Below, piece after piece: positions 24,601 to 36,600 of a DNA stretch of 64,000 nucleotides (positions are counted from its first letter, which is position 1; every line of letters starts with the position of its first letter). Source of the DNA: Heliopora coerulea (lineage: Eukaryota; Cnidaria; Anthozoa; Scleralcyonacea; Helioporidae); contig JASJOG010000064.1 in the NCBI GenBank assembly GCA_030142905.1, forward strand, positions 1,488,001-1,552,000, written 5' to 3'. The translations under genes were made by a program, and so were the position numbers. The notes beneath the pieces are model-generated. The model did no database searches and was not told where the DNA came from. It saw only the letters and a program-made list of their open reading frames with translations.

Positions 24601-27600
24601 TCGATACGTTCTCTTGGTACACAGTGGAACACAACAATTTTGAACCATTTCTAAACTCACATGCAGCTATGTTTATGCTTTCTTCTTCGAAGTCGATCGA
24701 AGTGGCCCTTATGACCTCGTTTCGGTGCAAACCCTACCAGGCCTTTCCGCGCGGCGGCCATTTTTGAATAAGGTGTATACGCGGAAAGCCAGCGCAGCAA
24801 AGCTTACAGTTTTGTGCTAGAACCTGAAGAACATGTTTTACCGTTATATAAAAGAGAAAAATAAATAGCCTTAGTAACTAAAGAAATTTTAACTGGGAGA
24901 GAAAAAATCTTGTCAAGAAACAAGCGTGCAAAACCATCAATAAAACCCTCTTTCCCCGACAATCTATTTACGTCACTGTGATTGATGTAAATAGTAACAC
25001 TAGTTTATATCTGTAAAATTTGAATTGTCTTATTTTTTCACTCCATGATGTTGCACGCAGCAACAAAACGTTAGATCCATTAAATATTTTTAATAGCTTC
25101 ATTGTGTTTATGGCTTTACTCTGCGTAATTTGCCGGAAAATGGTTCAAGCGTTCAATGGCTGTCGTTGAAGTTAAATAATCATTGAAGTTGAATCAATGT
25201 CATTGAAGTTGAATGGATGTTGTTAAAGTTGAATCAATGCCGTTGAAGTTGAATAAATAATGGCTGAAGTTGAATGCACTAAAGTTGAGTTTGAATCAGT
25301 AATGGTTGAATGTTGAATATTGTAACGTACAGTAATTAATGCTATCCATAAACGGGTCTTTTAGTGATTTTCCTCAATGCTAGGCAGTGAGTCGACGTCG
25401 AAGGAACCTTTCGGGACTTTCGCAACCAGTTTGCGCCGTCGTTAGTTTTGAGTCAAAAAGCTTGTGCTGTTTGTGTAGGGAATCCAAGATGTCAGCAGAC
25501 GTTCAGCAAAAGTCACGGAGATTTCAGCCACTGGTGACGCATACTGCCTAACAAATTATTGTTCTTTAAAACTTGAATTCTGCTCTTTTCACAAAAATGC
25601 GCCAGCACAATGCGTTTAAATCTCACATGTCTATTACTGCTGCTAAAAATGTTCAACGACGAGAATCTTGCCAAGATCAACCTAAACTTGCAGATCCTGC
25701 AGTAGTAGCGTTCTTTTTCGGGAGGCCTTCCTCTGGATGGACGCTTCTTGAAGTTTGCACGACAAGAACTTGTCCTTGGATAAGACAAGTTTCCACGCGA
25801 ATGCATAATTAGCTAAAGTAATCTAATTACCAGTTTCACTTTGATTGGTTTTCATTTGACATGTATTTGCCACGTTATGAATGGAGCTAGTTATTTCAAT
25901 AAAGGGGCGTATTTCAAAAAGTAGGGTGATGGTTCCAGGCGCTCTTTCACCACAACGCCCCTTTGACCATTGTTGAACTAGCTGATTGGTTTGACAGTGA
26001 CTTTGTAATAGGGTCAAAATATCACCACAACTTTGTTTGTCTTGTCTTTCGTAACTAGAATACTAAGCTAACAAGAAGACTCATCTCGGATAATGTTTTA
26101 TTCTTTACTTCTTGAAATTGTCGGCTGGTTATGGTTCTATACAGACCTAATATTTCATTGTTATCGTCACGACATCATCAGAGTCTGTATGAATTACACG
26201 GTGGCAGACTCCTATAGATTCATAATTATGACAAAACCTGTACATCGTATAAACTCACTAAAGAACATGATAAAATTACCAATTAAAGGTTACGAAGACA
26301 GTGTGAGAATGGGAAATGGACAAATACTGTACATATACGAAAATAACGAGACTGTTATCAAACGAAACTCCAATTTAAACAGATTTTTGCGCTTAGTTAA
26401 ATTAACCGTCAGAGGTGATGAGTAGTCTGTAATGTCCGGATTCTGTCACAGGTTTTCAACACATTTTCAAATTTGGTCAAAATTTTTCAAAGTGTCGTGG
26501 GGGGTTTCCCTTTTTCCTTACGTCGTCACTTTCGGTTTTGCTTCTCATTTCTAGAACATTCTAAAATTTTGTCAAAAATTTACAAGTGTAGTAGGGGGTT
26601 TCCTTTATATTGACGGCGCTACTTTCGGTTGCTTCGCTGCTGAGACCTCTGGTCGATGAGAACTTCGTTCGATCGTTTACTTAACTTCCGGCCGCTTTCA
26701 TGAATTTAATTACGTTACAAAGAATTTCAACACATTTTAAAAATGGGTCAAAACTTTAGCAGCAAAGCTGTTTCAAACAGCTTCGCTGACATGTTGTCTT
26801 GGGGGAATAACCTTAACATTCCAAACATTCCATACATGCTCAATCTCCCTAACAACTAGCCTCACTCGATGTCAACAAAAAAACTATTTTCGGTTTGCTC
26901 CGTTGTTAGGGAGATTAGGCATGTATGGAATGCTGGGGAAAACCCCTCAACAAAAAGCGGGGAAATTACCTTATTTTAACACAATTTTAAACAATAAGTC
27001 TATCTACAAAAGTATTTTACGGCTTAAATCCAAATATATTCTCATAAGTGTCAATCATTTCATTCATGTAATGACCATATGCCAATGTATCTATTTTATT
27101 TTCAAGTATTATTCTTTTATCATCTTTTGCTGACAATGCAATTTTTTCAACACTCTCAGTATACAATTCATGATTTCGGTGTCTTATTAAATTCATTTTT
27201 CTAACTTGTTCTTCTTCAGTAAATAAACAATCTTTATAATTTTGAAATGTTATATTTTTTTCAATAACATTTTTCTTAACACCTTTACATCTTTTTGACA
27301 CCTTTGGTGCGTTGTCTTTTTCATCTATTTTATAAGAATATAATTTTGCTCTCAGCCCTACAAATTCTTCTATTTGTTTACCACCGCACTCATCTTTCAT
27401 CATTACAATTACTTTTTTGTTTAAACCGGTTTTAATTCCGCTTTCATGTTCTTTTGGATAATTACTTGTGTCAAACATTTTTTCAACATCTGGGGTTATA
27501 TCTCTATAAAAATCTTCAGTTTTAATTTCATACATTAAACTGTCAGTATCTGTAAATAACAACCGCGCATTTTCACCATATTTTAATTTAATATAATTGT

Positions 27601-30600
27601 AATGAAAATCATACATTAAAGTCTTTGATAAATCTAATATACTCATTCCTAAATATATAGGTTTATCTAGCTTAATTTTTTTCTTATGCATATGCACAGC
27701 AATTAAATTTTCAGAAAATATTGTTCTTTTGTTAAAATTAGTTTTTGAAAATAATTTTAATGCTTTTTCTTCTCTGTTAACTAATTGTATATCAACTCTG
27801 TTTCTAACATTCTCCATAGTTTTTCCAAACACAGAATTATTCATAAGTTTGAAAAAGTCTTTTTCAAATTCATTTTTTGCTCCTGTTCTCAGTTTTGTGT
27901 TTAAATCAATATATTTTTTCATAAAATCTTCTTCATAAAATTTAATACCTTTATAAATTTCACTAATTTTTAATCCTAATTTTTCATATAATTTCAAGTT
28001 TTCACTATGTAAAACATATTTTTCTTTATTATTCAAATTTGGTATTAATTTTTCAGCTGCGCCGACTTTTAATCTTTCTGGTGCTAGCGGGTATTCATTA
28101 TGTAAATCATGCAGCTCTTCAGGGTATTCCAAGTCAACTTCTAATATACAAGGAAATTTTTCCCAATTTTGCAATTCCCTTTCATTCATCCATTTAAAAT
28201 CTCTCACAGGAAGTTTTTTACTCATAGCCCACCCATAAAGATTATTTGCGTCTAAATAAGCAAGATATACATTATATTCTTCAGGATTATACTTTGAACC
28301 CATATAAGGATTATTAGATTTTGCATATCTCTTTGTAATAGTGGAAATTCCTCCTCTAATTCCATTTTCAACCATAAGATACATTTGTGGGTCGGATAAT
28401 AAGTCCAATTCAACTCCAGTCATTTTTAACATTGCATCCCAAGCAAGCCCTGGAGAAGTATAATACCAAGCGGGGTCTAATTTATAATTTTCTTTACAAA
28501 CTTTTCTAAAATTTTCAAAAACATCTGCTAAAAGTATCACATCAGTTTTCAAATATAAGTCATGATATTCTTTCATATTTTTAATATTAAATTTTTTCCA
28601 AACATTTTGCGCATGTTCATAATCTGCTTCGCTTATATTTTCATCATTTAATTTTGAATAAAATTCTTCAATATCAGGTAATTTTTCTTCATTTAATTTT
28701 TCAATACTATCAAACCAATCATATGGAAACACACCTTTTCTAGTTAATAACGCAGCTTTGCTGCTGAGACCTCCGGTCGAATCTCTTTCTTCTTCATTTT
28801 TATAAAATTTTTTCAAAATATTTAATTCATTTTTATCTAAATTTTTAACCAAGTTTCCTAAACTACTTTGCATAAACTTAAAACTGTCAATAAATCTAAT
28901 TTGTTTTTTAACATTAATCATTTCTTTGATTTTATACTCTATTTCACCTTTTTCATTATTAAATTCCTCATATTCAATAATGTTTTCTTTACATTTACTT
29001 TGAAATTGTTTTTCTGTAATTATTTTTTTAGATTCAAATTTATCAACAATAATCTCTTTTGTGAATGAAATATATTTTTCCTCAGTGTTGGGTATACAAT
29101 TAATTTCACCTTCTGAAACACCTAGATTTTTTATAAACAAATGACTATCATAATTTTGTAAATTATGAAATATAACTGGAAGAAATTTAGGTTTTTTCAT
29201 TTTTGAATTACAACTAATACAAGCAGCTCCACGATATTTTCCAGTATAATGGCAATGGTCTTTAACTTTATCACCAGCTCGCTGCCAATTAGGACCACTT
29301 GTGGCGCTGCTTTGCAACGGTTCAAATTTTTTATCACATGCATAACATTTCTTAGCTTTTTCAAAATCTGTTTTATCCTTTTCTCTTAATATTATATTTT
29401 TTGGAAATTTAAATTGCTCATGTATTTTTTTAATATTATTTTCTAAACTTTCTACAAATTTAGCTGAAACGTCTTCATCAGATTTTTTAGTGTATTTTAC
29501 TAATTTTGGTTTAAATAAATTATCATCAAAACATTTTATCAAATAACAATATCCAGACGGTTCATGTTTTTGAAATTGTTTTGTATTATGACCAATATTT
29601 TTATCCTCATATTTTAAATTGCATTCAAAATCTGCATAAATTACAAAGGGAACATTGTGCATTTTTTCATAATTTTTAAACTTTAATTTTTCTCCTTTAT
29701 TTGGATAAACAGTTTTTCCACATTTATATTTTGAACAATATTCCAAATGATTTTTAAGAGTTTTTTCATTTCTAAAATTTTGTAAACAATAATTACAAAT
29801 ATGTATTTTTTCTTTGCTTTTATTGACTTGGTTTGAAAATAATCTGCTCATATTTTTAATTAAACAATAATGTTTGCAGCTTTGCTGAAGCTTCGCTTCT
29901 GAGCCCGAAGGGCGATGCTGAGGACTTTGTCCGATATCACCATTTTCATTAGTTATTAACAATATGTTCACATGTGTATTCACATGCGTGTTCACATGCG
30001 TGTCCTCATGTGCGTTAATTTGTCCCAAGTCTAATTTACTTACCCTCAAAGGAAAAATTTCGTGCTTTTTATTTCCAAACCTTTTTTCTTCATTATATCC
30101 AAATAAATTAATTGCAATGTTATTATTTTTTTCAAATTTATCAATATCTGTAAATCCACACGGGAATTCCATACCTTTTGTATTAAAACTCTCAGCTTTC
30201 TTTTCTAAAATTTTTGTAATTCTTCCAGGATTTTTCAAATTAGGATTAGTTTTCAAAAGTTCACTTATTGCAACACACCACATTAAACATTTTTGGTCAT
30301 CATTTTGTGGATTAATAATTGCTTTTTTATCTTTTAAAAATTTTGGAGTAGGAATATAAGATGATGCAAGTAATCGTTTAATTTTATTAATATTAAGAAT
30401 TATTTTTAAACTTTTATAAAATTTCCATAAACTTGAATTTTTTAAATATTCTTCAAAACTTATAATAATTTTATCTCTCATTTTTTCATATATTTCATCA
30501 AAATTGCTTCCATCAAAAATTTCTTCATAATAACTATGAAAATGTGCTTTATCTGTAGTTTCTTCTCCAGTTGCTGGATTTACTTTTTTCATTAAACATA

Positions 30601-33600
30601 CTAGTGTTATTTGTTGTTTTGTACTTGGATATTTTTTAAATTTTTTTATTACCAATGGTTTTATTTTTGTAAGCAAACTAAATGGATCATATAAAGATAA
30701 TTCAGCTTCTTCCAAATCAATTTCATATCTTTTTGCAACATTCAAAGCATGTTTGTCTAATTTAAATTTAATTTCTTGTTCAGGTAGTTTTAAATCTTTT
30801 AAATCTTCTGAATATGATTTTGAACCACCACTTCGCGTCGCTTGATGTGAAATAAATGGATCAAAATCATAAATAGATGTTTTATTTTTTGTTGTCTTGG
30901 TTTTATATATTGAGTTGGTCTTAAAGGTGCTTGTAAATTTTCTTCTGTAATTGTTTTGTCTAAAATTGATGAAGAAATTTCTTGATTTTGCCTTGGCCTT
31001 CCTCTATTTCTAACAAAAATTCGTTCATTTTGTCTTTTTTCTGGAGGTAATGTTACTGGTCTTCCTCTATTTTCCCGTCTTGGTCCTACAAAAGAGCCAA
31101 AAGGATATTTTCTTGGTCTTCCACGACCACGTTTTGAATTATTTAAATTATTCATCTTTTATTATATATGTTTTTTTTTTTTAAAGACAAAAAAAAAAAA
31201 ATAATTAAAAAAAAAATTATTTTTTTCATGATTGGTCATGTGACTATATTGAAAAAAAATTATGAATGATTACTCGATCTTAGTAAAAACAAAAATATTA
31301 AATAATGGGGGTTCTATTTTTGGTTGAGGTTTTAAAATAAGATGATAATGCATATAAATTTTTTCATCATTCTGGTAATCAACTTCAAAATCAGAAAAAT
31401 AACAATCTTTTTCTTTATAATTTATTGTAAATTCAGTATGTGGTAATATTTCTTCTCCGCTAAGTTTAATAATTTCTTTGATAAAAGTATTATACATATT
31501 ACTTTTTGTATATTTATAATTTTTTGGTACAAGTATTTCAATAATTGTTGATGACATCTCTTTTTTTATTATATATAAATTTTCCTTTAAACAAAAAAAT
31601 TTTAAAAAAAAATCAAAAATTTTTCAACAGTTATAAAAAACCAAAAATGTTTGCCCATTAATTTCCAAATCTTTTTTGGTTTTTATTCTATGTTTAATAC
31701 TTTCTGCATTCATATTAAAATTTTTTGCAGCAGATCCAAGACTTTTAAAATTTAAGATTTCACCTGTTTCACTGTTTATAGCTATTACTGGGATTGGATT
31801 TTTCATTTTTTCTCTACAATATTTTTCATACTTTTCATTTGGTTTGCTAATTTCAAATCTCAGCATTTCTTCAAGTTGATTTTTTGTGTATCTTTTATAA
31901 TATTTTATTTTTCTTTCTCTTGCAATATTCCACAATTGTTTAAATGTTTTTTGTTGACAATGGTCTTCCATTTATTTATATAATTATTTTATTTAAAGAA
32001 AAATTTTTAAATAAATTTATAAACTACATAACTACCCAAAAGACCGGTTGCGAAAAAAACAACATTTTGATATTCTTTCATTTCATCTGAAGGTTTATAA
32101 TAATCTTCTAATTTTGGTTCTTTTTCATCTTCTTCATCCGCTTCTTCTTTTAAAAATTTATAACGATTATTTATTTCAGCAAGATTTTTCAAAGACATGT
32201 TTGTCTTATTTATATCAGCATTTGCATCAGATAATTGTTGTCTTAATTTTTCAATTTCTTCTTTTCTTTTTACTTGCCCCTCATACCATTTTTCCTTTGC
32301 TTCACTAAGTTTTTCCATTGCTTCATTATGTCTTTTTATCTCTTTTTCATATCCAGAATGATTTAATTTTGAAAATAAAAATCCAACATGTCACGATTCT
32401 CCCAGGTTCAAACCATTTACTTTAAACTAGATGGAGTTGATAAACCATCACTAATTACTTTTCTTGATATCATTCCAACTCCAACAGCACCCAATGTAAT
32501 TATTGTAGAATCATATAATTCATTCATAACTTCTTTTCTATTCATTTCACCCATTTATTTATATACATAAAAAAAATTTTTAAAACTTACAGGTTTTCAA
32601 TAGAACACGATGGGTTTATTTTAAACTCACAACCTTCCTTCTTTCTTAGCTTAGTTTCGCCGTCTTTTTCTTGTTTTTCTTGTTTTTGCTGTTGATTCGC
32701 TGAAGCTTCGTTTTGGTGAAGCATTTCTTGGTCTCTTTTGTCTTTTATATATGCAAAGTATAATCCACCCAGCGCAGCAACAACTCCTACAACTCCAATC
32801 AAATACCCCAAAGTGGAAGGTTCAACGCCAAAGGTGTAATTATTTATTTCTTCATTTTCTTCACTTTGTTGTTTAGAATTTTCTTCACTTTGTTGTTTAG
32901 AATTTTCTTCGCTCCGCTGTCTTGCTTTTCTTTCTTTTGCTTCTCTTGAAATTTTTGCCAATCTTTTTCCCAATTCCACTTTTCTTGGGTCTTTTGCTTT
33001 AACAGATTTTTCAACTGCTGTTACTTTATCAGCTTTGCTGTTTTCACTTGTTTCACTCATTTATTTATAATTTTATTTTTTTATTTAGAATTTATTCAAA
33101 ATTATTTAAAAGTTATTTATGAATAAAATTAAATAAAAGTCAAGTAAATTTTAAATAACCACAAATGTTATTTAAAATTTATTCAAAAGTTATTTAAAAG
33201 TTATTCAAACAGCGAAGCTGAGCGCAAGCGTTATTTACAAGTTATTTATGAATAAAATTAAATAAAAGTCAAGTAAATTTTAAATAACATTTGTGGTTAT
33301 TCAAAATTTATTCAAACAGCGATCGACCGAAGGTCTCATTGACCGGAGGTCTCAGCACCAAAGGTGCAGCAGCAAAGCTGCAAGCTGAGCGCAAGCGTTA
33401 TTTACAAGTTATTCATAAATAAAATTAAATAAAAGTCAAGTAAATTTTAAATAACTACAAATGTTATTTAAAATTTATTCAAAGTTATTACAAGTTGTCA
33501 CAAGTGTATTTAAAATTTACTAGAAATAAATTTTAAATAAACCTAAAAGTTTCATAAGATCGTAGAAGCACAAGTGCTAATAGAGACTTCAAGTAAACGA

Positions 33601-36600
33601 CAAATTTCTTCGGACCCTTGTAATTAATCTTTCTGACACATGTGTGAGAATTCATATTAGATGAGTCATACGCTTGTAATATTTATCAGGTCACATAAAT
33701 ATCGCTTGTAAATATCCTATTACCATTTGTACTGAAGATGGCATGAGTTTTGCCGAAACATGTATACAATAAAGAAATTTGTCGTTTACTTGAAAACCTA
33801 AAAGTACTGCAAAACAGATTAAGTAAATCCTTAAAATAACCCTTCCAGGTTACAAATCATTTAAAATATCTTCATCAAAATCTACATTAAATTTTTTACA
33901 CAATGCAACATGATTTATTAAAATTTCTTTTTCTTTCATTTTTCTTTCAGTTAATATAGAAGTGAAAAAAATCTCTCCTTCAAATCTAAAAGCATTTTTT
34001 GAATTATCAGATCCAAAAAGTAAATTATTTGTTCCACCTGTTATTGGTCTACATGTAAAATCTTTAATTAATTTTCAATTTGCCCAAAAACTTGATTTAT
34101 TTGTTTTTGGATTACTTTCCGCATCAATATGAACACTTATGCAATGGACTTTGAATTTTTCAAAAATATTTGTTTTAATTGGGAAATAACTTTGATCTAT
34201 CTCATAATAGTCTGTTGCCCCTCCGCCATATATAACAAATTTATTTTTATTTTTATATCCAAATCCTCTCCAATTATCTTGATCTGTATTTTTATTCCCC
34301 ATTATTATTGTCATTTTGTCAGTATTGAGAGTATAATCTGAAATTAAATAAACAAGGAAAAAATTTAAATAATCTTTTTTTCCTGATTGAGTATTGATGT
34401 TTAAATTTAAACTCATTTTGCTGTTAAGTCCGTGAAAGTATAAAATTTTTTTATTTGAAACATAACTAGAATTTTTAAAAATAGGTTGTTTTGATTTGTT
34501 GGTTTCTGTAAAATTTTCATCTGAAATTTTTGATTGATTATACCAAACTTCTATTTTATAATCTGTTCCATCATATTTTAAATAACTTGTTAGATCATAA
34601 ATTTCACCATAAAAATTAAAATCTGAATTTAATATGTAACTTTGAATAAGGTTTAATTGGTGAGCAGTATTTTTGGTTTTGTCATCAACATATTTCTTCC
34701 TAGTTAAATGTGTATCATCTGTTGGATCTGAATTTTTAATAATTTTATGATTTCCCATATTAATATCACCTGTCATCGTACCGCCTGTTAAAGATAATTT
34801 TTTATCAAATTCATTTAAAATGAAATTTTTTCTTTTTGAGCTAAAATCATCATCATTAAATATAACACTCATTTATTTTATATATTTATAGGATTATGAT
34901 CAACGTTGTATAAATTACAAAGAACATAATGATAAAACAAAATTTCTTTTTCTGTCATTTTTTCGTGTTTTAAAATTGAAAAGAAAGATATTGATCCATC
35001 AAAAGGTGAATTTGTATTGTTTTTTATATCACCAATTGTTAAAGTTGTATCTCCTAAAACAGTCTTGGCTGTAAAAGATGTTAACTTTTTTCCATTACAA
35101 TAAACACTACTTTCATTATTATTTGGTGTTGTATACATATCCCAATGAATACTCAAACATATCCATTTATTCAAAACTCCAGCATTGGCCTTCGTTTTGA
35201 AGGCTGCAATTGGTGTCCTATGATTTACAGGATTTGAACCAATACCGAAAAAATCAGCACTATCTCCAGAAATAACTAATTCTTTTGTAGTTGGATTTGC
35301 AAAACAAACAAATCTGTCAAAACCTCCATTATCATGCCCAAAAATTCCTCCTTTTAACCAATCACTTCCAGATGAAGGAACAGAATTTAATTTATAAACA
35401 ATAAATGCATTTATAATGTCTTTTTTTCCTGATATTGGATTAATGTTGGAATTTGAAATCATTCTACCATCGTTAAATTTTAAAAAATATTTATTATTTT
35501 CTTTTTCACTTTCTAAACACAAGGAAGGTTGAAGACTTTTTGTAGCTTGTTTAAAATTGTTTCCTTCAATCCCATAATCAATTAGTTCTTTTACTTTTCC
35601 ACCGTTTCTTTCAAACAACAAATCATATATTGAATTATATTCAACAAAATATATATTATGAAATTTCAAAGAAAAATTATCTTTTAATATTGAAAAACTA
35701 ACATCCTTTTTGATAATGTTTAAACTGTCGTCAATACGGTCATCGACGTATTTCTTCCTCGCTAAATCTTTATCACTTATAGGATTCACATTTGTTGTAA
35801 TTTTATTAGGACCCATATCAATATTTCCTCTCATTGTACCTCCTCTTCTTGATAGATAATCTACATCTGTGTGTCTTCTTACTAAATCATCTACATATTT
35901 TTTTCTAGCAAGGTGTTCTCTTTTTGTTGGGTCAACTGATGTTATGATATGGTTTGAACCCATGTTAATATCTCCTGTCATATCCCCCCCTGTTGTTGGT
36001 AAACCTCCTGTTGTTATATTATCGTTAACTTTTTCATATCCATAGAATAAACTCATTTATTTTATAATAATTTCTAACAAAACATTTCCTATTGATAATG
36101 AATTATTTCCTTCTACTTTGAATTCTAATTCATTATATATTCCATTTGATAATTTTATTCCTCCTCCCGGCCCTGTTTCTTCAGGTGGATAAATTTTAGA
36201 AACACTACCTTTTAATGTTTGTTCTGTTGTTATTGGAACTTGAACAAGTACATTACTTCTTTTACCATCCACAAAATTTTTACTTTTATCAATCATATTA
36301 CAGCTTATGTTTACATATTCCAAGTTGTTATTAATATTTACCTCGCTGTCACTCTCTGTTAATGTATTTGCTTGTATTACTTTATTTTCTGGAAATCCTA
36401 TGATTGGACCAAATGTTTGTAAATTTAATGTTTTATCTGATTTTATTGTACATTTTCCAGAATAATCAATTTGTTCTAATTCTATTTTTCCAACATTTTC
36501 TAATTCAGTTTTTAAAATATTAAAGGTATAATATCCATCTTTGAAGTTAATTTTTGTATTAGCACCTTGTGTATCATAAGTATAATGATGAATATTTTGA

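Larger units (their letters stand above)
22845..25326. mobile_element. Large two-layer inverted-repeat (fold-back) element with THAP copies
   Basis: Outer arms: about 22845-23280 and 24970-25326, starting CAATATTCAACATTCAAC and ending in its inverse. Their outer parts are a degenerate minisatellite of TTGAAGTTGAAT-type units (~25 bp), the build of Drosophila FB-type elements. Inner arms: 23638-24182 and 24228-24771, ~545 bp and almost identical, forming a giant hairpin with a ~45-bp loop. Each inner arm carries a THAP-domain reading frame. Target duplication not identified. Confidence 0.8.

Noticed and set aside
28751..28780. Polymerase cassette as an intein or intron
   Set aside because: Far too short for an intein, no splice borders, and the frame continues through it.
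27729..29068. Plus-strand hydrophobic ORFs over the polymerase
   Set aside because: Phe/Leu-rich shadows of AT-rich minus-strand coding sequence.
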